A stretch of 64,000 nt of DNA from Brachypodium distachyon (GCF_000005505.3 NC_016133.3:53471237-53535236); one strand, 5' to 3'. Counted from the stretch's first letter, positions 11,440-23,648 are shown. Numbers and translations are program-made. The notes: generated from the letters alone by a model not told the origin.

Positions 11440-14320
11440 GCTCCTAATAATCTCGGTTCATTTTGCTATATCCACATGTGACTAACTGTTCATAAAAACC
11501 CAGGATACTCCCGATTCGGGATTCTTACTTGAAATTTCATCATTTAACAGTTCTGGTTAACCTAATATAGACATAGTCAGATAAAATGAGAAAGCTCAGA
11601 TCTACGGGAACGAACTTTGAGAGTTTCTTGACAATGTCAAGATGCCCTACTAAACGAGCAAAAAAAATCAGAGAGTAATTATTTCATATACTAGTTGTCT
11701 TTGCGGACATACGCCACTGTTAAGATCGAGGGCATCAAAATGAAGATGTACACTCTTTTTTGTTTTATCTAATTACGAGAAACTCACTACTTGATTTGTC
11801 TCAACATGCAAGCATATCACATCATCACATTATTAATTTGTTCGCACCTATTTAGTGGAAAACTCATATTTTTTTGCACATGCAGCTACTTTTCATCAAA
11901 CTATTTTCACTAAGTGAAGAATCTATAATCTGTCATACAATTTCATTATACATTTTCACTAGATATTATTTTGTTGCTACTTTTCACTCATATATATTCT
12001 CAACAACGTGGACTCACGTATGTTAACTAAAAATTTCCGCAACAACGTGTGGGACATCATCCAGTTAGTTAAGTGTCGCCTCCTTCTAGACCCAAAACAC
12101 CATCAAACACCAAACCTAAACTAGCTGTTGATTTTGTCTGTACTACTAGTACTAGCTAAATGCTCGTTCCACAGTAGCCTTTTAATTACTGCATATGCTA
12201 TTTAAATGCTATGTTTTGCATCACTGTAGCCCTAACTTTGTTTACATTTTAGAAAATCATCTGAAAATATACATCAATTAAATCAAATAGTCTTATAGTC
12301 AAATCAAAGATCGTAATGCATATGTCTTGCATAGAGGAGAAACATTACCATCATCAACTCAAATATTACATGAGAATATTCCATGGAAAATGCTTTTACA
12401 GTTTCTACTATACTGGTATATGGTTTGAAGATGTAAACTTAAAACACGTCGTATAGGGTACTCTTTGGTACACTCTGGTGTGCATAAAGCATTTATTCTC
12501 ATTTCTCAATCAATCAGCCATTGATTGCCACTGATCGCCGCGTGATCCCTATGGTACTTCCTAGACGTGGCCACGGTGGTCCGGCCGCAAGTCGCACCAG
12601 TACAAAGCCAACGTGGCTAGGAAGCATGCCGTAGAACGTAGGCAGCTGACGTTGTTCGCTCTTCGCTGGTCCGGGGACTCACGTCAGTTGCGATCCACGT
12701 TTCACGTTTCGGAAGTCCGTCTACTTTGGTAACAGTTCGGCCACGGCAGGCTTGCCCATCAGCCGACAGCAGCCAGCGTCTCTCGTGGCTGTCCCGGACT
12801 CCCGGTGCTTCTGGGCTGAGTGCTACAACAAACTAACGATTTGTATTAGTGCAAAATTTTAGCGACCTCAAAGGAAAAAAAAATGTCCCCTAGAAAGCCA
12901 ACTTTGGCAAAAAAAAAAAAGAACATATAATCAGTTGTACGTGGATTTGACAAGATTATGTATAAAGATATCTTGCCGATCCTTCCTTTCCTTTAGATTA
13001 TTTTCAGGTCAATCACTCAAGAATAAGATATGCATGGTCCTTGATGGCAGAAACCAAATCGGTCTAGTACCACAAGGATATTTTTCTCCTTGTTAACGTC
13101 GTTCTTGTCCGTGGGGTCACCATTCGTTGAGAAGTCGTGATGCGTATGCACACCAGGATGATGCTCACCTTATCGATCGATCTCGGCATGCAGACGACGC
13201 CATGGAATTCCGGTGCTCATCTTGAGCTGGTCCACGGCAAAAGGTTGCCACCAAACAAGAATGTCTCTGAAGGGAACATTTGCTCTGTTTTCCAGGATAA
13301 TTTGCTCCTCGCATGGATATGCTTAGAGCTTACAAAAATATATGTTGTCATCTTCTTTTATTACTCTCGGATTTGGCGGGGATAAGTGCCGGGAAGATAT
13401 TTCTTTTCGTGACTTGCATCCGGCCGGTCACGTCACGCAAATCTTTTTTCATTCATTCGAGACGTGTTTCTTTTTGTAAGATGTTCTATGTTGGTTTTAA
13501 TGAAACTCGGTTTGAGTGGTTGATCGATGGAGCTAATGGGGAGAAAAAGTGTTACAGTAGAACTATTGATACCAAACTTCCTCTGTTTGCTCAAACCATT
13601 GGCAGTTCTCCTGTCCATTACTCCTCCGCTTTTAAATATAAAGACTCCTAACTTTGCTCTAAATGAACTTCTATGAGTTTGATCAAGTTTATAAAAAAAA
13701 ATCTACAAACATCTACAACTTTAAATTAGTTTACTTATTTGATATTGTAGATATGAATAGATTTTTTATACGAACTTGATCAAACTTGAGTATTTTGTTA
13801 TATTTTTACCTAGCGCATTAAATCACACTAAGCAATGGTTTTCTATGCGTGCCTTAATTTTTTCTTCTCAAAATTAGCCCTGGGAAGAAACAGCCCGGTC
13901 TATAAGGCAAAGCCTTTCACTGCACATCAAATTTGTCGTTTTTACCGTTTTTTAACTAAAAAAAAACTTGTATTGGCACAGCAAGGGAATACGTGACAAC
14001 AAACTTGAATGCATATCGAATCAAGTAATCAAGCTGCGAAGGGATGACGATCTCATGTCTTAAGCAGAACAATCTCCTGTGGACCTCCCTCCTTGCCAAT
14101 TGCTTTTAGATTAGCACTGCCCCCACTTACCGGGTGTGTCCTCTCCTCTGGTGTGTGACACTGTGACACACGTTTCTCTCCAATCTCCAAGATATCTTGG
14201 TAGACTTAGGCTGAGGTTTCGTTTCATGGACCTAATTAGTTATTCCATGTTCTTTTGTGAGTTCACGTCTGCCTTTTTGCGAATTTACTTCGTAGCTAAT
14301 TTATGTAATTGCAACTTTTT
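11440..14320. other. Intergenic stretch, no supported gene
   Basis: From 11440 to 12470 the DNA is AT-rich without recognisable features. From 12480 to 12830 it is GC-richer with several CACGT/ACGTGG-type words that could be distal promoter sites. Open frames near 13137-13651 have no recognisable similarity. An inverted repeat lies at 13670-13800, listed separately. Confidence 0.55.
13670..13800. mobile_element. Stowaway-like MITE remnant (inverted repeat)
   Basis: GTTTGATCAAGTTTATAAAA on the left is mirrored by ACTTGATCAAAC preceded by TTTTTTATACGA on the right, around an AT-rich centre. The outer CTCCCTCC ends are not clear, although TACTCCTCCGCTTTTAAATA at 13619 may be a decayed left end. 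Confidence 0.5.
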
Positions 14321-14335
14321 TTTTAAGCAACTCTT

Positions 14336-14896
14336 TTTTTTTCCGGGTAAAAGGGATCTATTAATCAATTCAACACATTACAATCTTGGAGAGCCAGGTC
14401 AACCACCGGTGGCGGACCGGACCCCAACCAAGTCTCCGTCCGATGCACAACTCTGGCTAAGTTTGTGAGCATATGACCAACACGATTCTGAGATCTATCC
14501 CTTTTAACAAACGACAAACTTCTACCCTGAGAAACTAAATTTCTAATCTCATTAACTTAGGTCGCATAATCAGACCTATCCAAACCTTTCGCACGCCCAT
14601 CCGTCAGCACAAACGAGCGGTCCATTTCGACGATGACCGGCAGCTCACTCCACTGCAGTGCCAAGGCGATGCCTTCCATGCAGGGACAGAGTTCAGCCTC
14701 CACTGGGTTGCAGCGCTGAAGAACACGATAGGAGGAAAAGAATATCTCCCCTGATCATCGCGGAGAATCATGCCCATACCGGCCCCTTGTGGATCCTTTG
14801 AGAACGAGCCATCAATGTTCAGTTTCACCATGCCCGGCGGGGGCTTACGCCAGGTCTTCAGAACAGCACAGACCTTCCTAGGCCGTGGTGAGGATG
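14336..14896 (-). pseudogene. 5'-truncated LINE fragment with RNase H domain
   Basis: On the minus strand the fragment encodes KTWRKPPPGMVKLNIDGSFS, then AGMGMILRDDQGRY, the start of the RNase H-like domain (RVT_3) found at the C-terminus of plant non-LTR elements. The frame then shifts; the tail of the domain (RSLSFVKRDRSQNRVGHMLT and GSGPPPVVDLALQD) continues in another frame, so it is dead. It ends in ACCCGG plus a run of A. A 9-bp direct repeat, GCAACTCTT, flanks it at 14327-14335 and 14897-14905, which I read as the target-site duplication. About 561 bp long, so strongly 5'-truncated. Confidence 0.72.
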
Positions 14897-14971
14897 GCAA
14901 CTCTTATGGTGGTGCGTGGGGAGGACGGAAAGATTTTATGAGAAAAAAAAAGAGAGCAATAGTCTAAAGAT

Positions 14972-15331
14972 GAACGTGTGTGTTTACGTTGATGATCAAG
15001 GGCGGCCAACACTACCAACATTTTGGCCACCACTAACCTTTCGTACTCTTGTCTAATGGTTGCCAAAATATTGACACGCCAATGGTCATGACCAATTCTG
15101 ATTTACTTTTGCATTCAACATTAATTGGCCAAATCTTGGCAACCAAAACCTTGTCCAAAATATTAGCTACTCCCTCCGACCCATATTACTTGTCGAAATA
15201 TTACATTTATCTAGTCACTTTTTAAACATAGATACATTCATATTTGATCAAATTTGAGACAAGTAATATGGATCGGAGGGAGTAGCAATTTTTTGGCGAG
15301 GTAAGTTTGGGTTAAACCAAACATATCCATT
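14972..15331. mobile_element. MITE of the GGTRTGTTTGG type, split by a Stowaway insertion
   Basis: The right end (AACCAAACATATCC) is the inverted form of a GGATATGTTTGGTT terminus, and the interior repeats TTGGCCA, TTGCCAAAATATT and TTGGCAACC words like the element at 6566-6793. The left end near GTGTGTTTACG is less certain. The younger Stowaway MITE at 15168-15284 interrupts it. Confidence 0.5.
15168..15284. mobile_element. Stowaway MITE, nested
   Basis: TA-CTCCCTCCGACCCATATTAC at the left pairs with GTAATATGGATCGGAGGGAG-TA at the right, with subterminal ATTACATTTATCTAG matching other copies in this window. The flanking host sequence joins as AGC-TA-GCAATT across the insertion. Confidence 0.85.
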
Positions 15332-15369
15332 GTGACTCAAGTTATGAAGTTTAGGTCACTTGTATTCAC

Positions 15370-15453
15370 TACTCCCTCCGATCCTAAATATTCTTGTCAT
15401 GGTTTTTGAATTTGAACTAAAACCAGAACAAGAATTTAGGATCGGAGGGAGTA
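15370..15453. mobile_element. Short Stowaway-type MITE (84 bp)
   Basis: CTCCCTCCGATCCTAAAT at the left pairs exactly with ATTTAGGATCGGAGGGAG at the right, with TA at both ends. It could fold into a nearly complete hairpin. Confidence 0.85.
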
Positions 15454-16549
15454 CTATGTATAAGGACATGGCCGAGCAAACATATATACGAATTCATGCC
15501 ATGAACAAGCTGACCCTCGCATCCTCCCAATGACGGCTCAAGGAAAACCCTATCCACCACCCAATGGCCCTTCTTCAAGGCCTTCACTTGCACTTCGGGT
15601 CATCCTGATTTAAATAGGAGGCCGCCGCGACCTTGTTGCAAATCACACATCTACGGGGTACTATCTCGTCTTTATCATGTATATAAAGATCAGATGTAGC
15701 CTTGCCATCATCATTGAGACAACAACTGATGGGTATTGCTCGCCTCACCACTCTTGGGCTTGTTGTTTGTGCGAATCAAAGGCAACATGGTTGGTGGCCA
15801 GGTTCATTGGCGATGAGATCTGACAACCAGTTGTGCTGGTCCATGTCGGCGGATAGTTCCAGCGACACATGTCCTTGTTGGGCTGCAAGGGCTCCTGGGG
15901 CGAACAATGTGAGTCGCATGTGATGGAGTATTGATCTAAGTCTGGAGAGGCCTCAGCCGCACATGAATGCCATGAAATGGTTGGAAATTCCAGATCCCAA
16001 AGTCCATGGTGTCTCGATGCATCTTGGCGATCTGGCTTTTACAATATCATCTTCTTCCCATGGTTGTCTCTAATCATGTGCTCTATGGCCATGCTCTCCT
16101 AGAGATACCATGCCGTTGGTGGTGGTTGATCGCTTCAACAAGTTTTTGGAGTGTCATTTACTTTTATTACAGTATCCGTCCGATTCATATTATGAAAGTT
16201 TTGTCTATATGTGCATATATCTATATAAATAAAAAGCGTCTAAAAACATGCGTATCTAGGCAAAGTTGCAACAAAAAAATATGGATCGGTGGAGTAATAA
16301 TTTTGGCTGCGATCCTCATCGTCCACTTGACTGTGTGTTTTTTTGGTTTTAATTGTCAGAAAATCGCGATTTGAAATGCATGTATCTATGCAATTAAACA
16401 CGTCTAGATACGTACTTATCTCAACGAAGTTGTCTTAGTATGGATGGGAGTGAGTAATTTTTTTCACTGCGATCATCACTGTCCTCTTGACAGTGTGTTT
16501 TTGCTTTTTTATTATAAAAAAATCGCGGTTTTAATTAGTACGAGCATCA
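15454..16549. other. Intergenic DNA with a degenerate tandem repeat
   Basis: Two diverged copies of a unit about 150-190 bp long lie at about 16180-16376 and 16377-16535. Both contain a word like CTGCGATC-x-TCATC, then TCCTCTTGACAGTGTGTTTT or its variant, then AATCGCGRTTT, after a decayed Stowaway-like region (TCTAGATACGTACTTATCT). The open frames at 15702-16374 look non-coding. Confidence 0.5.
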
Positions 16550-16590
16550 AAATTCCCATCTGGCCATTAAAAAAAAAGAAATTCCCATCT
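16550..16590 (+). mobile_element. Minimal poly(A) insertion with 12-bp flanking duplication
   Basis: AAATTCCCATCT occurs at 16550-16561 and 16579-16590. Between them is a 17-bp insert, GGCCATT followed by nine A and G. It lies just upstream of the TTM leader. Confidence 0.5.
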
Positions 16591-16599
16591 TGCCCCCGT

Positions 16600-17570
16600 T
16601 GCCAAGGGCAATATCTCTCCCTTTCATGGCACTCGATCGAGGCCAAGCAGCGGCGCCTCCATAAAGGGCGTACCAGTACCACCGCAGCGGAGCCGCCCTC
16701 GCCACCCAAATCGCCGGCGACCGAAGCCCTCCTCCTCTGGTGAGCTCTTCTCCCCATTTTATCGATTACCTCTGGATTTCCCGCTCCTCCCCCCTCCGCC
16801 GCCTCCTCCCCTTCACCTCCAGAGTCCAGACTCGTGTCTCTCCCCCCACCGCGCCGCTTCTCCTCCTCCCCGTTGTCTGGTGCGGTCGAATCTCGGCACG
16901 GCCTCCTGGAGCTTCGTATGCTCCCCATGCCGCTTATTGAACCCACGTGCCCCACGTAAGGCCCCGGCCTGCAGTTCTGCGGCGAGTTCCTGCCTAGATT
17001 ACTTGCTGAGTTTGGTTGGTAGTAGTTATCCATATGCAAGAGTTGAGTTAGTCATTCAGTGGGCAATCACGTGGAAGGTTTCAGTAGCGTGGCGTGATCT
17101 CTATGGGTCCCCCAAGCCCATCGCCTCCGGTCAAAAGGTCCATGTCTCTCTTGATTGAGTTCAGTTACACATTTAGGGACGTTAGACATTCTAATGGTGT
17201 GAATGAGTGATGACATCAGTTAACGAATTTATGTTTTTATTAATGCCGGTGAATCGTATTGGTGTGTGTGAGTGTCCGTCCTTGTAATTTGAAGAAAAAG
17301 TTCCAGCTCTATTGAGCCATGCATAGAATAATTGACATCTTGTTAGAGGTGCTTTTTTCACCAAGTTCTTAGTGTGTATAAATTATAATGCCATTGTTAG
17401 TGCAATCTATCTTCCTACAATTTTGTAGTTTTTACAGTGGCATGAATCCCCATAACACATCCAAGGGTGATAAAAGATGGAGCTATGGCTACATGGAGTA
17501 GAGAAACATTTTTCACATTTCTATCAGATGTGTCATTATGACTCTTGAATCTTAAGGTTCTTCATCGCAG
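16600..17570 (+). promoter_or_regulatory. Promoter/leader and leader intron of the TTM gene
   Basis: A GC-rich segment (about 16620-16739) ends in CTCTG followed by GTGAGC, a good splice donor; an acceptor ATCGCAG ends at 17570, 24 bp before the start codon. The leader intron would be 16740-17570 (831 bp). The transcription start cannot be placed from sequence alone. Confidence 0.6.
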
Positions 17571-17594
17571 GTTAAGTTGCAATCTTGGAGACTA

Positions 17595-20500
17595 ATGGAG
17601 CGGAGTGATTCCATGTCCGAATCACCAAGGAAGCGGAATGGCCTTCTGCGAGACCAGGTTCAGCTGGTGAAAAGGAAGGACGCGGGCCGCTATGAAATCG
17701 TCCCCTTTCCAGAGCCACTGTCTTTTGAGAAAGGCTTCTTTGTTATGATCCGTGCCATCCAGCTTCTAGTGCAGCACAATGAAGGGATAATATTCGTGGG
17801 AGTTGCTGGCCCCTCTGGAGCTGGGAAGACGGTATTTACTGAGAAGGTGCTCAATTTCATGCCTAGTGTTGCTGTGATATCAATGGACAACTACAATGAT
17901 GCAAGTCGCATAGTTGATGGAAATTTTGATGGTAAACTGACTGACTCAATATCTACTTCCTTTTACAATAGGAAGATGCTGTAACAAGCAATACAGATAA
18001 TACCATTACACTATCTATGCATTATCTTATTGTTTTTACTTGCAACCGCATGTCTGCATGCCACTTCAGTAACAATAACATAACTAATGCATATGATGTA
18101 TGATATAATAGAGATAGTAGTAGTTCTTGCTAGAACTAGTGCACTACTATGATGCAAGCCACATAGTTAATGGAAATTGTGATGGTAAACCGACTGATTC
18201 AATCTCTACTTCCTTTTACAGTCGGAAGATGCTGTAACAAGCAATACAGATAACAATTTTGCTATAGAGTAGTTGCCTGATTTTTAGTTAGAGATCAGTT
18301 GATTTGTTTGGCCGTTAGATCTTAATCAAACGGCACCACTTGAGAGGAGGAGTGGAGATGACATTTCTGACGCGTCAACTTAGATTTAAGACTTTTGTTT
18401 AAAACTCAGGCGATTCAGAAAGAGCCACACTCTACAGATAATTACCGTTACATTATCTATGCATTATCTTATTGTTTTTTACTTGCAACTGCATGTCCGC
18501 ATGCCACTTCAGTAACAATAATGTAACTAATGCATATGATGTACTCCCTCCGTCCCATATTAAGTGTCGAAATATTACATGTATCTAGATGCTTTTTAGG
18601 TATAGATACATCCATATTTGGGCAAATTTGAGACACTTAATATGGACAGAGGGAGTATGATATAATGGAAATATTAGTAGTTCTTGCTAGAACCTGTATG
18701 CATCGAGGCAATCCTGGTGCAAACGAGAGTAACTGATGTTTGTACTTTCTGAAATATGGCCAGATCCACGTCTAACAGACTATGACACACTGCTGGAAAA
18801 TATTCATGGTCTGAAGGAAGGAAGGTCCGTTCAGGTTCCAATATATGATTTCAAGATGAGCTGCCGGACAGGATACAGGTAATATTTTTGTGCATAGTCA
18901 TTGCTGTTTTACAATACTGTACTAGAAAGTTAGGCTCTTACTTCATCATGCTCAATCTTATCTAACTATTTAATTTCTTATGGACAACAGAACAGTTGAT
19001 GTTCCTAGCTCCAGGATTGTTATTATTGAAGGTATATATGCGTTGAGTGATAAGTTACGGCCTATATTGGATCTGCGTGTTTCTGTCACTGGTGGTGTTC
19101 ATTTTGACCTGGTCAAGAGGGTCCTAAGAGACATACAACGAGCTGGCCAGGAGCCTGAGGAAATAATTCATCAGATCTCGGAAACGGTTGCTTGACCTTT
19201 CGAACTTGAATATATGTCTTTGTTTCCTTCTTCTTTTTTGCCTCCCGTAAAAGGTCAATGTAGAAAATCATTACCGGGTTATGGATTTATATTTGTATGT
19301 TTAGTACTTTCTCAGCCATCCGTGTGGCAAATTTAACAAGGCGAAAGATGTATTTTCAGGTTTATCCAATGTACAAGGCTTTCATTGAGCCGGATTTGAA
19401 GACAGCACACATAAGAATTATCAACAAGTTCAATCCTTTCTCTGGGTTCCAAAATCCTATGTATATTCTGAAGGTAAGTCTTCCTTAAATTGTTCAATCC
19501 TTTTGTCATCCATGTGCTAGCAATTTGGGTTTTCTGGCAAGATGGCTGAGTGTTGATTTTTAGAAATGCCGTAACTTGAATAACAGATAGTTATCTTATG
19601 GTTTAGCAAGATGACCTGACTCTTCTATCTCTACTCTCAGTCACCGCGGTCTCTAACACCTGATGAAATCAAAGCTGCTCTTGGTGAAGATCAAACAGAA
19701 AGCAATGAAGAAACATATGATATATATTTACTTCCACCAGGTGAAGATCCAGAAGCATGCCAATCTTATTTGAGAATGAGGAATAGGGAAGGGAAATATA
19801 ATCTCATGTTTGAGGTATGCCGTCCTATGTTTGATGGCTACATACTATATATATTTGCGAAGAATATTGTTGATTGTTCTGTTGCAACTTACAAGTGTTG
19901 CATTTTAGGATCCTTCATGTTATGTCCATTATCATTTTCTTAGTTGTTGCTTAATTTACTCCATATTTATAGGTTCCAGGAATCCTTTCCATGATAGAAA
20001 ATTCAAATTTTCACCACATTAGCACCTGCAGTTCATACAAAGCAAAGCTTACTTATGTAGTCGGCATAAAAAAGAAGAAAAGATCAGCCAAGTCTTAATG
20101 ATACTCTCCTTTTTTATTCTCTAGCAACTTCTTAACTCCATGCATTTTAGTTGATCTTCTTGCAGACTAATGGTGTTCTCTACCATGGTAGTTAGCGTAG
20201 ATACTAACATATGCCTTATGTTACCTTTTTTAGTTATTGTCATCATACCCTATGTGCACTATTTTTGGCATTCGTGCTTGCTGACTGGCTTTTTTTTTTA
20301 ATTTGAAGGAGTGGGTGACGGATAATCCTTTTATCATATCACCGAGGATTACTTTTGAAGTCAGTGTACGTCTTCTTGGTGGCTTGATGGCGTTGGGATA
20401 TACTATAGCAGCTATATTGAAGAGAAGCAGTCGTGTGTTTTCTGATGGCAAGGCTACTGTTAAAATTGACTGGCTGGAGCAACTTAGCCGAAGGTATATA

Positions 20501-22661
20501 CAGGTGAGCATGTCTTTTCTGTTTTATTGCTGTGGTTTGTGTCACTAACTTACTATGATCTGTCTTTGCCCACATCTTGACTACTTAAGTCATTATTCTC
20601 CTGGCAACTTGAAATGCAAACTTTCTCACCTTGGTTTTTATCATTTAGGTGCAAGGTAGAGATAGACTTTATGTCAAATTTGTAGCAGAGCAGTTAGGTT
20701 TGGATGGTTCTTATATCCCGCGCACATATATTGAACAAATTCAGCTGGAGAAACTGATGAATGATGTTATGGTATGTACTTTGCTAATTATATACTCCCT
20801 CCGTCCAACAAAGGATGTCTCAACTTTGACTAAATTTGAATGCATGTATACACTAAGTCATGTCTAAATACATCCAAATTTTGACGAACTTGAGACATCT
20901 TTTGTTGGACGGAGGGAGTAGTTCAATATTCACCTTCTCGCTATATTGCTTAGTTTTGTGGTGGTATCTGACAAGATGATGTTCAGGCATTACCAGATGA
21001 TTTGAAAACAAAGCTCAGCATTGATGATGAGCTGGTTTCAAGTCCAAAGGAAGCTTTTTCCCGGGCTTCTGCTGATAGGAGAAACAAACTCATGAAAAGG
21101 TTTCCTTATCTCATTTCTGTTCCCAGTTTAATCTCCTGTAATTGAGTGATTTGTTAAAGCCATCGGAATCTGAATGAGGTTAACTGACTTTCTCTTGTGG
21201 ATCTTCCAGTGGGCTATCTCATTCATATTCAACACATGGAGATAAAAGTATTGTGAAATTGAATAAACTAACCGAAACCAACAGAAGGTTTGGCAGTGGG
21301 CGAACCCCTGAACCACCTGCGATTAACCAGGTGGCAATTCCTACTATATTCCTGTGTAGAATTATAACTTGCATGGCAATTTAAAACTTTTTCTGTCATG
21401 ATGTTTTGACATAACCTAAATGCTGATGTACAAATTCCTCTTGTCTTGACACTTGTTGTCTTGCACAGGGTGCAATCAACCAGCTGTCAGAACAGATATC
21501 AACATTGAATGAGAGGATGGATGAGTTTACGTGTCGAGTTGAAGAGCTCAACTCAAAATTTACACTGATGAAACCTTCATCGAGTCAGCAAAATTTAGCT
21601 CTTCCAAGTGAAACTCGCAATGGTTCTGCACCTACAAATCTCTTTGTTTCTCAGTTGGGCAATGGTACCCTTATACCTCATTCGTCATCATCAAACCAAC
21701 TTTCAAAAGAGTCCCCAATGATGGAAGAGGTATTTTACTGCTGTTATCACCTGTTCTCCTGAGTTCTCTTTCCCCATTGTTACCCTTGATTTAGTTGAAC
21801 TTTTCCGAATACTATCAAGTAGTGTTCAATAAGATTTTGAAGCATGAGATCTGGTTACAAAAAGCAAATCATCAAATTTAGTCATCAGAGACAAGACATC
21901 AATGACAGCTAGAAATTGAATTAGGTTAAAATGTTCTCTCAATCCATTAGACTCGTTGAGGATGTGTTGCATTACTATTTGTAGCTACACTTTTCATGGT
22001 TTGTTGTGAACTAGATTTAGAATTACAACTGGCTTTGTGGAAATAAAGTGTACTTTATTAACTTGGTCCTCAGATCCATGAGCTTTGGCTTGATTGAGAG
22101 CCATTGAGACTCCAGCTTTTGGTGACAAAAAATGACAGTAACTGGGAACCGGACCTAAATGAACTTGTTCAATCCATTCTAGGTGGTACATATCACAGTC
22201 TTCTGCTTGTTATTTAGCAAAAAAAGGAAATATGAAGGCACAATCATTTCAACAACTCATGCAATACATTTTAGTTCTGTAGCAGCACCCGTGCATTTTG
22301 CTTGTTATGGTAAAGTTCAACGGGAAATACTCCGTACTTTGGATACATGAGTGCTGGTTGTGCTATTTAATCCTTTACTCTTAATGTAATGCGCTAATTG
22401 ATCCAAATTTCGGTATCTCATTTTGTTCGATGGTTTATTTCCTAGCAGGTTATGAACTTATCAAGAGGTCAGCGCCAAGTAATACATCAGCTGGACAATC
22501 TGACCAACCTGCTTCATGAGCATTTGGTCTTGACCCGCCAAGGAAATTCCATGAGCAGGAACCGTATCCTGGAGGGTTTCGATATGGCCATCTGTCCTCT
22601 TATAATCCTGACAATCGGCAGTGTCGGGTATTTTGCGTTCAAGAGTCTCAACCGGACCTAA
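17595..22661 (+). CDS. TTM1/2: TTM1/TTM2-type triphosphate tunnel metalloenzyme (P-loop kinase + CYTH + C-terminal anchor), 653 aa
   Basis: Eleven coding exons: 17595-17931, 18764-18878, 18991-19186, 19360-19473, 19641-19814, 20309-20503, 20649-20771, 20987-21099, 21210-21330, 21469-21729, 22449-22661; all GT-AG, phases agree. A uridine-kinase-like P-loop domain comes first (Walker A GPSGAGKT, residues 72-79; [10 protein letters not shown] as Walker B region), then a CYTH domain at about 278-418 ([20 protein letters not shown] to [17 protein letters not shown]). A coiled-coil-prone stretch ([16 protein letters not shown]) follows and a hydrophobic tail near 627-647 ([18 protein letters not shown]). 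Arabidopsis TTM1 and TTM2 have this order and act as tail-anchored pyrophosphatases at the outer mitochondrial membrane in senescence and immunity. I see no canonical ExExK at the CYTH start. Intron 1 of the coding part carries a duplicated exon end and two transposons. Confidence 0.92.
18254..18432. mobile_element. Mutator-like MITE, 179 bp, 9-bp target duplication
   Basis: The 9-bp repeat TACAGATAA flanks it at 18245-18253 and 18433-18441. The ends share inverted similarity (GCCTGATTTTTA against GCCTGAGTTTTA on the other strand). Copy A of the local duplication shows the uninterrupted site, which confirms the boundaries. A 9-bp duplication is the Mutator superfamily rule. Confidence 0.8.
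18542..18657. mobile_element. Stowaway MITE in TTM intron
   Basis: TA-CTCCCTCCGTCCCATATTAA at the left, TTAATATGGACAGAGGGAG-TA at the right. The empty site GATGTATGATATAAT is preserved in copy A of the local duplication near 18100, so the TA duplication is shown directly. Confidence 0.92.
20793..20920. mobile_element. Stowaway MITE in TTM intron
   Basis: TA-CTCCCTCCGTCCAACAAAGG is mirrored by CTTTTGTTGGACGGAGGGAG-TA. It belongs to the TTTGACTAAATTTGAATGCA subfamily, unlike the ATTACATGTATCTAG subfamily of most copies here. Confidence 0.9.
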
Positions 22662-23648
22662 CCAGAGGTAACTCTACAAAGTGTGCAGTCCTGAAGCTCA
22701 CCACCAATTCAGTCAAGGACTAGAGGAAGCCAGCCATCTCAATTGATCTTCAGTACCTGGAACCCATGCTTCAAAACTGATATTTTTCCTGGAAGCTATA
22801 GACGGTCCTCAAATCAATGACACCATGAGGATCATATCTCTAGTAGATTACAAAGTTATTAAGATAGGTAAACTCGTATACCAGCACAATCAACAGCGTG
22901 CAGTTTTCATATGGAGTGGAGATACTCTGAAAACCTTGAAAAATGGTGTACTGGAGGAATACATTGCCTGTAATCGATACTGGAAATCCCAGTATCAATA
23001 AATTTTGAGGGTCCTAATGATAAATCCTGATATAATGTCAACAAGTTCCTAGTAAGCATAGCTGCATAAGCAAATTTTCGCTGAAAATTTTCGCTGAAAT
23101 CTTTCTTCCCACCTATCAACAATGTACTTATAGTCTGCTACACTGCAGTATTGTGTTTTTACTTGCTAGGGCTTTCTTGCCTCTTAATGTGTCACGCAAG
23201 CTTTCGTGTGTCTGTTAATCTGTCACGCATAGGCACACAAAATGAGTGGCAGATGGTGACGGCATTTGCAACACGCTGCGAAAAATTGTATACGTTCAAC
23301 TGATCATATGCTACAAACATGAGTTTACCTGGGCGATGAATGGTACGGAATATTCATCTCCAACCAAACGAACATCACAACATTGATCTGCCTGGAGCCC
23401 TGGACAACATTAGCCATATTGTTTGCCCATTCCTGCGCCATGAACACAACCTTGCGAACCTCTGATGGAGAAGCCACAACCACCATCCCAAAAGCTTAGA
23501 AAAATAATTATCAATGTTGTTCTTCAGGAAATCCACAAGTCTGGCACAACTCGACGAAGGTGGACTTCCACTCTGGAACCGTTAAGATCGCAGCAATTGC
23601 ATACTACTCTCTCCGTCTCGTATTAAGTGTCACAATTTACTGTAAAAT
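22662..23648. other. TTM 3' flank, no gene
   Basis: This holds the likely 3' UTR of the TTM gene and AT-rich DNA. A single half of a Stowaway-like end (CTCTCCGTCTCGTATTAAG) sits at about 23610, without a matching right end. No open frame looks real. Confidence 0.55.

Larger units (their letters stand above)
17890..18693 (+). repeat. Tandem duplication covering the 3' end of TTM coding exon 1 and adjoining intron
   Basis: Copy A is about 17890-18137 and copy B about 18143-18693. B repeats the exon end (ATGATGCAAGCCACATAGTT against ATGATGCAAGTCGCATAGTT), the GT donor, and the intron words GGAAGATGCTGTAACAAGCA and TAGTTCTTGCTAGAAC. With its two inserted elements removed, B is about as long as A (roughly 248 bp). 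B's exon piece is not used because no acceptor precedes it. Confidence 0.85.
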
